64,000 nucleotides of DNA from Haemonchus contortus (GCA_000469685.2 LS997565.1:1956005-2020004); one strand, 5' to 3'. Positions 10,110-22,620 are shown, counted from the first letter of the stretch. Notes: generated by a model from the sequence alone, not told the origin. Program-made: numbers and translations.

Positions 10110-13100
10110 CTAATTGTCGTCTAACTTTTTTCCTTTCCTGACATAATTTCATCAACCTAAATTAGGCCAACGAATGTGTTTTGACCATTGCATTCAGTGG
10201 CGGCTGGGAAGGCCGACGGACGCCAGCCATGCAATCTAATGACATTTCGAAATGGGGGATGATTCCCTCCGGATATGCTCTGACTAGTGGCAGATGGAAA
10301 GTCATGCTGTCCTCCGTGACAAACTCATCAACGACTGTGGTCGTTCATTCTGTCTGACTGCCCGTCGTCATTTGTCCGTCCATCAGCTCCATGCCCTAAC
10401 AATTGGTGCCGTAATCTCGTGAGATTTCAATTTCTGCTGTCATTTTTCCTGAATTTTAGGGCCTCCTTTATTGTGGTTTCTCCATTACTTTACTGTTTCT
10501 TCTTTGTTTTGGCTTTGAGTCCCTTCCTTGAAGTTCCTTGACAGCCCTATATTACTCAACTTCCTACCTTACATGCCCTTCTTACCTCGGTCACTGAGGG
10601 GGGAAGGGTCTCGCTTTCTATAGACCTTTTATGTTCCTTTCTCATAGATCAACTCCCACGCGCACTGCTGAAGTTTTTGGCAATATAGCTTTTCCAAATC
10701 GACAATATATTTCTTATAAAACCATCTAAATGTAAATTAATTTCGAAAATGAGGAAATACATAAATTTTCAGTAAGAAAATACAAACTTTCACTAGAATT
10801 GATTATATTGTAACCATAATTAATGTAGCACGAAAAAATGAATTAAAATTTGAACAAAATTCAAAATAGTTTTTGTTTGAAATGCATAAATTAAAAATCA
10901 GCAACGGAAGTCGATTTGAGTTCGGATGGAATCAACGAAGTTAAGTGCGAATGCAAATTGAATTCGTTTTAGAGCTTTGAAAAACCTAAAAGTCGTTAGT
11001 GCCCGTTGAATTTTTGATTAAATTCAATTTGAATCCTAGTTGAACCCAAGATGAGGCCCATGGACTATCTGATTCAGAGTTCTGGAGACCATTTCCGCTA
11101 TTCGAATATCTCGACTCCATTTCTTCATCCTAAGCCTGTCTTAGCACCGCCCCCATAAGTCGCTTCTCCTTAGCGTTAACGCTGAATTGTTGCACACATA
11201 TCGTGTTTTATCACCATCGAATGGATTTATTGGAATTTCGAGAGTACTTATTGTCTTTCATTACAGTCGTCAATTATTCTTGGTCGCATTTATTGAAGGA
11301 AAAATGGTTTTCGTACTTAAATTGCCCCGTCCCGAGGATTGAAAGAATTAAGAAGTAGTTTGACAGTTCGTAACTTTTGTGAAAGATTCAGCTGGCTATT
11401 TCGGTCTCCATAATTGTAAGCGTTTTTCAAAACTGTATCTACTCACTTGGGATCTCATTCACTGTAAACTGTTTACCATGAAAGAGACCTGAAAATCAGA
11501 TTTTCTTGTCAACGAATGCCTCACTTTACCGTAAACGTTCCAGACGCGCAATTTCAACGAGTTCTTGGTCAGCAGCCAGGTTGGGCTTGGATTTCATTCT
11601 ATTGAAATACATTTCTTTACTTTTGTCAAATCGTTCGCTCTCTATTTAATTTGATAGCTCATAAAGGCCTACAGGAAACCTCCTAGAAGTGAATGTAGCC
11701 GTAACATCTCTCCGCTTTGTGGTGACCACTGTTTGAGACTATGACGATCAAGCCTCATTTCTTTCGGCAGTTCAAAGTCGCCAACCGTGGAGGTGATCTT
11801 CTTTCCCCTTCTCCTTCTCCAGAGATGGTTTCGGAGAATTTCAAAGTAGATTTCTGTAAATGCCACGTGGATTTCTGCCAAGGTTGGTGGTCTATATCGA
11901 GTGCCATAAGGGCTGAGAGAGCCGATCTCAACTCCCACTGCTTATTAGTACTGTCAGGGAGGACGTGCGCAGCGTTTTTCTAGGATTGCTATAGATTATG
12001 TACTTTTGTTATAGTCCCGAATAGAATCAGAGAACGGGTATTACCATCGTCATGGTTTTTACGCTTATGAGTGTAGCACTATAAAGCCGTGAAGCGGTCC
12101 AGTACTCACTGTAATCCTGGCAATATCCGTTGGTCACCCCCCACCCCTTGATGGCCCATCATAATCCTCATTTCTCTCTCACTCGTGGCGCATTAATCAT
12201 CCATCCATTCGTACCGTTCTGCAATTTTCACGGTCATTTCACATCATTCTGTTGAATTCCCTTAGCAAGGTCATCCATAGCCTAATCTAATAGGTACTGT
12301 TGGATTGTTTGTGGTGATCTGAATCGTACAAAATTCAACCACTGTTCTTTTCCTCTTAGGCCCTACGGCCATCTAATTACCTCGATTTCGAAGGAAACTA
12401 CCATTTCCTCTTGGGAGGATAGTGTTGCTATTTGGCGTACTCAACTTCTTTTGAATTTTTTGTTATATTAAATTTGTGTGCAATTGGGAAGTGCTTTGAC
12501 ATGCCATGTACTTACTGTTCGAACGAAAACTTCTCGATTCATTTCCAAGCTAGCTTCATGATTAAGGCTATCTTCCCCTCGCAATAGTCCTTCATTCTTA
12601 AACTTCTATGAAGAGAAAAAAAAATGAATATTCAACTATTTCTTCTTCTGAGTGGCGTAAATGCTGAGATTTAGGACCTTCACTTTACGGATGGGGCAGT
12701 GGCAAATAGCCCTACTATCACAGGCAAGGCTCACAATCGAAATTCATATCTCAAATCACAAGTATCTTAACCCAGACTACTCAAGTGTATCAAAGTCGCC
12801 TCTTTTTTCCTCTTCGTCTACTTCTTGTAATCCTGGAATGTTAGTAGAAAAACTAATCATGGGACGAAGGCAATTTTTGGCACATGAATTTTCAATTTTT
12901 CCGAATGGATTTCAAGTGAAAATTGTTATTGTAATAATAATGAATCTAACAAAAACTACTTTATCTTCTTTGGCGCAGGGCATGGATAGAACCATATTTT
13001 GGTTTTTTAACTTCCCAACTTTTCAAGGTTGTCCTGTTATGCAGCTGACCTCTCACAATCAGCCATCTCCAAGCGCTACCTTACTGTGATATCTTCCGAC

Positions 13101-15274
13101 TTCATATGCCCATATGTCTGTCGATTTGGATGAAATAATCGGTGTTGGAGTATCATTCGGTAAAGTTATGTTGTTACTGTAACAGTAATTTCAATTTACT
13201 GTATAAGGCATCCAATAGACCGTCCAGCTTTACTTATAAAGATGTCGATGTAGCACCTGTAGGTGCCGGGGAAGGTGGATCCCCCCCCCCCCCCTCCTGT
13301 ATCAAAAAATTGGAAAAATCGACTGGAAAGAAAGGTAGGAAACGGAGCGAGAGGGGACAAACGTGTAACATACGCCAGGAAATGTATCTAGGTGGCTGTC
13401 GAGGGAATAAAACTAGTCCCAACATCAACTTCACTATATGTACTCAGTCGATGGGTAGGCTTTATCCGCTGTTTAAATTGAACATCGTTCTTCCTCCTTC
13501 ATCATCGGAGTTTTACAAGCTCCAGGCTGATCGATAGGGCAAAACCCTTGACCTCTTTGCTGCTCATCATCGTTTTGCTGAACGAGAGCCCCATTTCGGG
13601 CGATTGACGACTCGGACAAAACGTCCTTGCCAACTCTGAATGTGATTACTAGGCTCATTCACAAAGAGTACCCAAAGTGGTGCCTTTCCCAACCATCAAT
13701 TATTAGCCCGTATGATGTTCTATCGGTTGGGCCCTTGAGCGGGTCGATTTCCCGGGAAATAGCAATTTTCACTGTTTTTGTTTCGAGCGATCTAAAAGTT
13801 CATTGTGGTTTTTTATGAAGCAAGAATCATTCGCAGTTGGTGGTCGATTTGATAAACAATGACAATGATGTTATGTCGCCACCTGTCTTCTTTACGGACT
13901 ATTTTGTCCTCTAGTCGGCCTATGTTACTTTGTTCCAGAACTTGAGACTGATTCCGCTTTTCCGATTTTCGTATGTCCCACCATCATTTCACGGAGTGTA
14001 TGTCGTTTCGAATTAATTACATTCAATGGGCTCCTCGATTTTACCTTTTCTTCCTCGCTCTTTGATTTCCACGGAGGCATTGCTCAGTAATAGCTTTTGC
14101 TAAATAAAATGCTCATCTTCACTGAGTTCCCTATCACGTTGGTCAGTCGACCGGTCTGTATGGTTAGCCAAACCAAATATCAACCCATACCAACTACACT
14201 TCGAACTAATTGCTTTGACTGCAATCGGTAGAGAGCAGTGAAGTGATGGCTCCAGCACCCCACCCCCTCCTTTCTCCGGATCAACTCTACATACCTTTCA
14301 TCATCTCAGTCCAGATATGTGGTTCCAGCCTAGGTAAGGATGAGGTATCAGATTACTATTCAAACTATGCCTCAGTTATCGCAGTATTCGTGTAGGAGCC
14401 AAAATCTGAAGCTTATTTGAATCTAGTCGGATCCGGGTACGTAGCACTCATTTAAATAGGATTGGTCAACCTTGAAATAACTTATTTTCCTGCTTTTCTG
14501 CGTGACGCCATAGTTATCTTCCCCATATCCTTGCCATCGCCCTTTACATCGTCAAGTATTTACCTTACAAGTCCCCAGATGAACAAGGTGGATTTAGGGG
14601 TACCTCCGTGTGATCAGCTTGGTTGTCACTGTTTTTCTGCCACTTTCTTCATTCGTCATTGGAAATTTCATTATTTTTAGTATGGCTGATTTCTTTCGGT
14701 ACATGCTTGAGCGGTAAGATCGGTTCAGTGCTTATAATTCGGATTTAATTCTTACCACATCGTGAAGATACAAATTCGTTATTAGTCAAGCAAGCCCTCT
14801 CCAACCAGCTGCCCTCAGAAAAAAAACGTAGTGTTTTGGGCAGGAAATCGATGGAATTGCATAGTTTCTTCATTAACTATGACGATGATTGATATACGAC
14901 GTCCATAAACCCCCAGAGACTCGTTTTTATTATTCTTTCTTCCCCCAAAACAATAATGGCATAGATTACAATCACTAAAATTGTAGAACTCTGTAAGTGA
15001 GGCTTATCCTAAGTTGGCAATCATATTTCCCTGAGAAAGCTCGAGTTCTATTTGAATAAGACCGCGTCGTAGTTATCGTCAATTAACAACATCAATTCAC
15101 AGCCATGCTGAGATTTATGGAAGCCCGAACATAGAGGCCTCATCGTAACCTTCGATCAATTTATTTTCTATATTTTTTCATAAAAAGAACATAATTTGCC
15201 TTCTGTTCACTTGTATTTCCTTTATTGGTCTGTGGAATCATTTAATCTACCAAAAATAGCGAGGCAAAAGGTCA
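10110..15274. other. AT-richer non-coding stretch
   Basis: No supported gene. It contains an AT-rich block (about 10690-10900), a 142-codon open frame at 12661-13089 with no recognisable product, a C-homopolymer near 13281-13295 and the palindromic TTACTGTAACAGTAA near 13175-13190. It may be intronic or intergenic. Confidence 0.35.
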
Positions 15275-15347
15275 AGCCCCGTAGGGGACTCGAACCCCTG
15301 ACCGTTAGATTAAAAGTCTAACCCTCTACCAACTGAGCTAACGAGGC
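15275..15347 (-). tRNA. tRNA-Lys (anticodon TTT)
   Basis: The minus strand folds as a 73-nt cloverleaf. The acceptor GCCTCGT pairs with ACGGGGC (one G-U). The D-arm has AGTTGGTAGA, the anticodon stem-loop TTAGA-CTTTTAA-TCTAA, and the T-arm AGGGG-TTCGAGT-CCCCT. A T-run follows at the 3' side. The 10-25 D-stem pair is G-G, and the discriminator base is T rather than the usual G of lysine tRNAs. It is therefore divergent but structurally complete. Confidence 0.85.
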
Positions 15348-15594
15348 TCCGGCACGATTTCTTCGGGTGAACGAAGATAATATTGATGACCGGACCGCAT
15401 GTTTCAAGTCGCACGAGTTGTTTATAATCAAGAAAAGTGAGACCCCTCCGCTAATCAGTTCCCACTGATCAATTTGTTTTCGAGTCGATTCAAAAGGGCA
15501 ACAGGGGTTGGCTCACGGAAATCAAGGGGCGACGGTCTGATTAGTCCTTTTCACGCCATCGTCCGCTCCCCCAGGTCTTCACTTTTACTTGGTG

Positions 15595-15810
15595 TTAAAT
15601 AACCCCATTCGTAATGGTTTCAGCAGTTGTTTCGGCTATTAAAGCTGGTCTCAGGTATCGCCCACCTTGATGAAGTCGATCGATGGCCACCAGGCCCCTG
15701 TCGAGTCGAATCAAGCTGATAGCAGTAAAGACGTCGTAGGAACTTTCAATTGGTCTTACTGTATAAAACCAGAGTTGGCTGTCGTATGGACGACATAATC
15801 GTTCTGACAT
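15595..15810 (-). CDS. Small ORF, unrecognised (71 codons)
   Basis: The minus-strand ORF starts ATGTCAGAACG and contains SQLWFYTVRPIESSYDVFTA and ending TNGVI. The composition is protein-like, with mixed hydrophobic and charged residues, but no domain is recognised. No intron signals are needed. It could be a small gene, an exon or chance. Confidence 0.3.
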   Translation of the reverse strand: MSERLCRPYDSQLWFYTVRPIESSYDVFTAISLIRLDRGLVAIDRLHQGGRYLRPALIAETTAETITNGVI

Positions 15811-15834
15811 CTTCGTCTTTTTACTTTTTGTAGG

Positions 15835-15980
15835 TCGTTGCTATGCACTTCTTGAGGTTTTAGCTCTGAGAATTTCCAGGATGGCCCGCACTTTTTAAAG
15901 GCTTTAATAGTTAATTATCGATTGTTACTAGGCACTTTTCGAGGTTTTAGGTTTGAGAATTTCCGGGTTGGACGCTCTTT
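15835..15980 (+). repeat. Diverged tandem repeat, two units
   Basis: About 15840-15893 (ttgctatgcacttcttgagg, then 'ttttagctctgagaatttcc') resembles 15926-15975 (ttgttactaggcacttttcg, then 'ttttaggtttgagaatttcc'). The offset is about 86 bp. Confidence 0.5.
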
Positions 15981-17099
15981 TGATCAAACGTAATGGGAAT
16001 GTTTCAAATGAGCGAGTTGTCCAGCTCAAGACGAATTGTCCAGCCTGCCTGATTGAGTTGAAAAGCCAGGACGGGTCAAAAGGCCATTCGATAGCGTCCG
16101 CAGCTCAGTTCCATCGGATGTCTTGGTGTTATTCCTTTCTGTCAGTCATGAAAGAAGGGCGTTAGCTGTTTATGTTGCTCAGCTGTCGCCAAGTTTCGGC
16201 GAAAGGCCATATTTTTCTCGCCTTCATACAAATTCGATGACCCGAGCTCGTCTATGAGTTTTCTGCTCGGCCAACATCCTTCCTGGATGAAACCGACGAC
16301 GATCAGTCAGTTTTCAATCCGAGGGCTTTTTAGCAAATCTCATTAGCTGGGTGCTCGGGAAGACTCGGTGGAGGGAGGCAAATCATCAACTAGCTTTCGA
16401 CCTGAGAAGATTGCAATGGTTCGAAATCTTGCCCAGGTTGTCCAGGAGTTGAATACCTGAGAAAACATGAACCTCGATGTGTAACCTCCTACGGTAGAAC
16501 AAGATCCCCTCTGTCAGTTGTTGCCCAAAAAAATTTGTTCCCCCTACATGAACTGAAATGTGAGAGCTCTTGAGCCGTACTTTTTCACGGCCAGTAACTT
16601 CACCTCCGCCCTCTCCTTCCTCCACCCCCATCCCCCACTCCTGCCCGCCGGTACGGTTCAACGACCAGTGCTTTCCCCGCCGCAATCACTACTCTCCAAC
16701 TGGAACCGGTTTTCTACAGCTGAAGATTCGGCAATATGTAATGAACAGCAATTATGTCGCGATGTAGTCAATAGTTCGCTGTAAATCATCGATTTCCTGG
16801 CAGTACAGGACTACCCTACGGAGGTATTGAAGGCCCCCTTGTGAATCCCTTATTCTCTTTCGTTTTTCATGGGTCAAACTGTCGTTCACTGAATGTCGAC
16901 CACATCTTTAAAATGAATTTAGGTCGAATTTAGCAATTAATTGATCCACTTAACCAATCTAATTATTAAAAATACAATTTTTATATATTTTAGCAGATTC
17001 TGCGAGCATTAGATTAGAATAGCTCCAAAACGGTTTTTACGTCGCCATCAGCGGTAATTCACATTTCATATATTTTGACTAAAGCTTGATTCTAGGATG
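15981..17099. other. Non-coding stretch
   Basis: No supported gene. Short C/T-rich tracts (16600-16690) create overlapping open frames on both strands that look like composition artefacts. Confidence 0.35.
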
Positions 17100-17880
17100 T
17101 CAGGGTTGGGAACTTCTGCGGTTGTTGCATTTTGATTACCGTACTCTTTTTATTTTTTGCTCGAAAAAAATTCTTCAACTGTGTGTTGATTGTCTAGTTT
17201 CAGTTAGATTTTAGGTTTTAGTTTTAGTTTTATTTTTCCATTACCATACATCCTATTGTTTTTTGTTTACCAAGAAATATGATCTACCAAGCGGTAAATT
17301 TCTTGATTACCGTACTCTGAATTATTTTCTTCTTACAACGAAATTCCGCCCATCCGTAGTAGAAACGTAAATATCCGACTCATAAAGTTTACTCTTTGTT
17401 AACCACAGCTTCTGTTGTTTTCTGCTTACAAATAAAAATGTTCTCTCTAATTAATCGTAGGTTCCTGATTATCACTTTGTTATTTCTCTTTGTTATTTTT
17501 TACTCACAAAAAAAATTTCGTCAGTCTATTGTTACCCAAAAATGCTAACTTTTGAGGGTTCTGAAATCTGTAATACCGTTTCCTCTATTATTTTCTGTTT
17601 GCAAGACGAAAACTATCGTTTTCATCTAGTCGTAAATTGGTGACCATTCTAACTTTTATTGTTGGGCACTCCTTGGTTACCCCTCTATCTATTATTTTTT
17701 GCTATTTTTTGCATTTTTATTTATATGAACATCTGAAAGCTTATGAGATCTCTGATTCCGATTATCATAGTTTTTTGTCATATTTTTGCAGAAAAAATGC
17801 TATTCTACTACTTAGCGTTTGCAAAAAAAAATGGAATTATCGCATAGAATGTGTTTTTGTTTACAGAAAAATAATTTTTT
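17100..17880 (+). repeat. T-rich degenerate tandem repeat array
   Basis: A core of the form gattaccgtact...ttattttttgc-tcacaaaaaaa-ttcgtc recurs near 17138, 17260, 17308, 17405, 17487, 17570, 17676, 17760 and 17815. Spacing is about 80-110 bp. The units are strongly diverged. The 146-codon open frame at 17637-18077 lies partly inside this array, is T-rich and is not a credible gene. Confidence 0.6.
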
Positions 17881-18369
17881 CCGTCCATCTTGATGCATTT
17901 CTATTTGCACTTCGCACAAAATACGAACCATCCCATTCTTGTTTTCGTCGATGCTTCCTCGCTAAGTGGTCTAGAGTGTTGACGAGAACTAAGTGCTTCC
18001 ATCGTTTGACTCGAGTCAAACGACCCATTTTCATCCTTTTTTTCAGCTTCTTCTTTCATCATAGGATGAATTTTTAAAATTTATCAGGAGTTGGAAGTAG
18101 GAGAGATCACAGAATCGGTCGCATTTGTGAGATACATATCGATTGATTCTTCATTTTCACGATTCCATGAATTCTCATTCCCATTTATGGCCAGCTAGGT
18201 TCAGAGATCGATATGTATCCAGCTCTCTTTGCTCTTCTGAGATTCCGTTTTGCCACGATTTCACTTTCTCCAACTTTGACCACCCGGTATCGATTTAATG
18301 GAGTAATTCCTCTGAAACGTATCTGAGGGAACTTAGAATTTACCATTATTAGAGCCCATCATAGGAGCT

Positions 18370-18676
18370 GTGATGGGCAGAGGTGGTGTAGTGGCAAGTG
18401 GCGCACTATATCACACGCACGGCCAGGGGTTCGAATTCCGGGTCGATGCCCGCCCAGGCCAACCAAGCCTTCCATCCCTCCGTGGTCGGTAAACTGATAC
18501 CAGACTCGTCTGGGAGGGTAAAAGCACTGACTTGTACATCGGCTGACCACCGCAAATCATTGTATAGGTCACACACGCATTCAAATCGCCACTACGATTC
18601 TTAATGGAAGTCGAGTGCGGGAGCGCATCCCTCAGACGGGATTGATTAACGACAAGAACTTTATCCTATCCTTTAT
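18370..18676 (+). mobile_element. tRNA-derived SINE, best-preserved copy with target-site duplication
   Basis: The 5' part has an internal pol III promoter: an A-box-like segment tggtgtagtggcaagtggc and a B-box ggttcgaattcc about 30 nt later. Anonymous body segments follow (ccaaccaagccttccatccc; gtctgggagggtaaaagc; ttgtacatcggctgaccacc). The 3' end is gagcgcatccctcagacggg followed by a short tail. The insertion is bordered by 'taggagct' at 18362-18369 and 18677-18684, a likely target-site duplication from reverse-transcription-driven insertion. The element has no coding capacity and would depend on a LINE. Confidence 0.85.
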
Positions 18677-18899
18677 TAGGAGCTATAACTAGCTCTGTGG
18701 CCAAGGAAAGGTAGTGGAGATGACCATCTTGACAGCTACCTGTATGGCCATCATTTTTACACCCTACACCCTTTATTTGCATTGATTAGGTCAGTTCAAC
18801 TCGAAAAAATTCACAAACTTTTGGAGCAGCACCAGACTTATTGGTGCAAATCGGGTTGGCCAATGTGGATTCTAACTACGGAACACTTTTTTTCTTGAG

Positions 18900-20180
18900 T
18901 TTAGAACATCAGAGCAGCTACAGGGGCTTGATAATCGTCGGAATAGTCTTCACCGCCGGTAATACCGGTCATCGACAAGATATTGGAGGTTTTTGAGGGT
19001 CTGGTGAACGAGGCTATTGATAGATGGCCCACCTTCTGTTTATCTTCTCTCTAAGATCTCGAACTTCAGTAGAGTCTTGGAGATGTTTGGTCGAGTTGTC
19101 ACTGGAATTACTCGGCTCAGTTCAGACGTTGAACTAACTGGTAAATCTTATTCCAACACTTCAGACTTTCCTACTTCGGCCTCATCAAAGCTTCCAAAAG
19201 CTTACGATCTATCAAGAAATGATCGAAAATCACCGGGAGCAAGTTTTAATTTTACGTCAAGCAATGATGGAAGATGGTCGGAAAGTGATCAGAGATCGTC
19301 TAAAATTCGTCAACACAGTCCCTTGCGCTCTGTCAATATGTAGCTGGAATTTGCTTACCGATTTCAACTTACTGGGTATCTCTTCCGTTCCATTTCGTAG
19401 TCTCAACGGTATCTGTTTGAGTTATGATGTTTCTGCTGGACTACCAGTTCGTATCTCTTACTTTTTTTACTGAGGTATCCTCGGTGAAGCAGTTGCCACT
19501 CGTCAAATATGCTTACTTTGAGTGGTGCTCTTTGAATCTGGCTCCTCCTCATCCGATTCCAGGATATCTCTTCGCATCCCTCTTACTTGACTTTCTTCGA
19601 TTCCGTGGAACCCCACCTCGAGCCCTCTTATGCGACTTTCTTGCTGAAAGGAATTATTTCGAATTGACTTTTACACATTTTTATAGCATTAACTTTCAAG
19701 GTTTCAGCAATTTTTACGATCGGTTACCGGCAGAGGCCCATAAGAGGGCTCTGCAGAGACTTCGATATAGTATTAGCCCATAAATTTGGCTGAACTCCAA
19801 AAGTCGGTTGACGACCTTCAGTGGTCGACGTTTCGGCGAGATCGCCATCTTTAAAGCCCAAATGAAGTCAAGTAAATCATGAGTAGCCAACACGACATCT
19901 TTGTAACCCGACGGACGTTCGCCACCTTCCACAAGGTTGTCATTCCGACTTCCAAGTAACTTCGATTGGAAACCGGTTATTCTTTGGAATTGTCTTCATT
20001 GACTGGTTGTCGATTAGTCACTGGATGTTTTTAAAGATCTCGTGAATGAGGCTACTCGTGGATGGCCCATCTTCCGTTTGTCTGTACTGCTAGGTCTCGA
20101 ACTTCAGTAGAGTTCCGGAGATGTTTGATCGAGTTGCCATAGGAATTACTCGACTCCGTCAGAAGTTGAACTAGGCAATT
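18900..20180 (+). repeat. Diverged direct-repeat pair
   Basis: About 18995-19145 and 20040-20180 share aacgaggct/aatgaggct, 'gatggcccaccttc', 'tctcgaacttcagtagagt' and 'gagatgtttg.tcgagttg'. The spacing is about 1.03 kb. Weaker similarity extends upstream (about 18930-18990 with 19950-20030). No product is recognised in the open frames here (19017-19343, 19424-19783). Confidence 0.6.
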
Positions 20181-20594
20181 GTCGATACATACGACCGTCA
20201 TCAAAGTGTATTTGCAAACTCCGTGGGATGTGTGGGAGTGGGTAGGAGGTGGGGAGGGGGGAGGGGGGTCAATCAAGTTATACGCTTTGCCAGACTCTAT
20301 TTATCGATATTTCTAAAGTAATAATTCATTATTGGACTTATCCATGAACAGAACCTCCAAGCCGTTGAAATAAACCGAAATATTTTCATTTTTTTTGTCA
20401 GCAATACGCAACTTGATGTTCTTTTTCTAGTTCAACACATTTTTATTTATTTGTTTGTGTTAATATTGTCTATTATTATATTATTATCGAGTTGGTGATA
20501 ATTTCGGAGCTCATACTTATGTGGTGGTAGCTACGGACGTACTCTTTACTCTGCTGAAATATTTTCGGAGTTTCTCAAAAAAATGGGAAGACTT

Positions 20595-20650
20595 AATCGA
20601 CCCAGGAGGGAAGGAAAGCTTGGCTCATCTGGGTATATTTGACCATCAAA
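20595..20650 (-). mobile_element. SINE fragment
   Basis: The segment containing 'aatcgacccaggagggaagg' is nearly identical to one in the SINE copy at 20930-21215. It is a short isolated piece. Confidence 0.5.
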
Positions 20651-20929
20651 CTATGCACCAATCCAAAAGAGGTTGGAAAAGATAAGAATTTCGCCGTCAA
20701 TCAATCTAGGCTACGCCATGCATTCGACTTTTTCGGCTGACGTCTTTATTCCTTGATCCCTAGTTATTGATAGACCCCTCATTTCGGGAATCTGTATCTG
20801 TTTCTGCGGCTGGTTTTACCAGTAACGTAGGCGATCTTCTGCAAGAGCCCAAAGCTCAACAGCTATAAATTTTCACGGATAATCGATGGCAATAAATTAA
20901 GGATAAAGTCTTTGGCGTTAATCAAGCCC

Positions 20930-21215
20930 GTCTCTGGGATGCACCCCCACATTCGACTTCCACTCAGAATCGTAGTAGCGTATTGAATGCGAATGAGGCC
21001 CATACAATGACTTGCGGTGGCCAGTACAAGTCAGTGCTTTTATCCTCTCACACAATTCAGTTACCAATTAATCGACCCAGGAGGGAAGGAAAGCTTGGTT
21101 TACCTGGGTAGATATCGATTCAGGATTCAATACCTGAACCAAGCATGAGTGGTAGTGGGCCACAGGCGGCTACCTTACCACCGCTATGGATGGGTAAAAT
21201 TTGTTCGAGCGATTT
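20930..21215 (-). mobile_element. tRNA-derived SINE, minus orientation
   Basis: Complement of the family body: it starts at the 3' end (gggatgcacccccacattcg) and passes 'cagaatcgtagtagcg', 'acttgcggtggccagtac' and 'cgacccaggagggaagg' toward a degenerate head near 21200. Confidence 0.75.
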
Positions 21216-21639
21216 TATTCGGGCTTTTTCTCGCAGTGGCAAAATAAAATCGTTTTGGTACATGTCGATCAGTCTAGATTCCGACTATACGTCTGGCTTC
21301 GGTTCGGAGTCGTGATGGCCTTCGAATTACTCGTTCTATGCAATGATGGAATTTCTGGAACTTCTTGATGTACACGTCCAAGTTTTTATCCTCCCACTTG
21401 ATGCTACCACCAATTAATTGGCTCCGGGACGTTTGTTAGACTTGAGCCGGCCGGTATCGATGCAGGGTTTGATCCCTGCACCATGCGGGCGGCAGTGGCG
21501 CTAGTTTTCATTGCGTCACATTGTCTTTTTGTAGTATATTTTTAATAAATCTCTAAAATAGGTCAGTCGAATGGGACTGTATAAATTGTTTCGAGCGTAT
21601 CCCGTTAACAAAGTGGTATGGCGAGGTTTTTTTGGCCCA

Positions 21640-22240
21640 CGCTCGGCAAGTCTATTACTCATCCTATGAAAGCATCGATAATGGCGTGTATAAAAGCCGA
21701 CCGTAACGCTCATCTTCATCTTCATGTTTATCCAATGTTATGGACGCAGAGCACGCTCTAGCTTCTCTGGTTCTGCTCCTTGCAAAAAGTACCTCGAGCT
21801 CCTTCCTGAACGGGAATTAGCTCGATGCTCAGAATTTCTTGCATCCCTCGAAAGAAGCCATTTCTCCAGGAACTAACTCATTTCCCATTTCCTATGTAGT
21901 TAGCCTCGTCTTGGAACTTTGTAGCAAATTTATTCATCCTTTTAACAAATTTCTGACTCATCCTTGAAAACCATCGACGATGACGTGAATGAAAGCTAAA
22001 AGTAGTGCTCATCTTCCTCTTAATGTTTATTTGATGTTATAGACACAGAGTAAAATCTAGCTTCTCTGTCTCTAACCTTGCAAAAAAACTGCACATTTCC
22101 TCTAAGATGTGATTCTAATTGAATCTCAAGATTGCTTCCAACACTTCAAGGGAGAGCACTTTCTCAACAGGCAGTCTTCCTATCTCAAGCTTGAGAAATT
22201 TGGGAAATGGGACTCTTCTTTTCAGAGCTTCTGACGACTA
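21640..22240 (+). repeat. Tandem duplication of about 300 bp, diverged
   Basis: 21655-21800 and 21953-22095 align: 'actcatcctatgaaagcatcg' with 'actcatccttgaaaaccatcg', 'ctcatcttc..cttcatgttta' with 'ctcatcttcctcttaatgttt', and 'ctagcttctctg' in both. The offset is about 298 bp. Confidence 0.6.
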
Positions 22241-22309
22241 ATTACGGTCAAGCAGACCTCACAGTTTACGATTCATTGGTACAGTAATCATATGCGGTGA
22301 GATAGTAGG

Positions 22310-22620
22310 GGGTGAAGGTGATGTGAGGGAACCAAATGACGCACTATCACATGCATGGTCCACGAAAAATCTCATCGTCACGTTCATAATCGCACTGTCT
22401 ACCATGTTTCCCGTCCCTTCGCGGTCGATAAATTAGTACCAGACTCCGTCCGGAAGAATAGAAGCATTGAAGTGTACATCGGCTGGTTACCGCAAGACAT
22501 TCTATAGGTTATATTCACATTCCATTCGGTCATGATTCCTAATAGAACTTCAATCCATGGCCCATTCCAAAGTGAGAGTTATCACCGTGGAAGACTATCT
22601 TTCATCCTCTGACTTACCCG
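22310..22620 (+). mobile_element. tRNA-derived SINE, diverged copy
   Basis: The head 'gtgaaggtgatgtgaggg...gacgcactatcacatgcatgg' and the body segments 'gcggtcgataaattagtacc', 'gactccgtccggaagaata' and 'tgtacatcggctggttaccg' match the family. Confidence 0.7.

Noticed and set aside
12661..13089. 142-codon plus-strand open frame
   Set aside because: No recognisable domain, no good splice sites and no neighbouring exons; kept only as a note in the non-coding stretch.
16386..16784. Overlapping open frames on both strands in C/T-rich DNA
   Set aside because: A composition artefact; no domain and three frames open together.
17637..18077. 146-codon plus-strand open frame
   Set aside because: T-rich and overlapping a degenerate tandem array; Phe/Leu/Ile/Tyr bias reflects composition.
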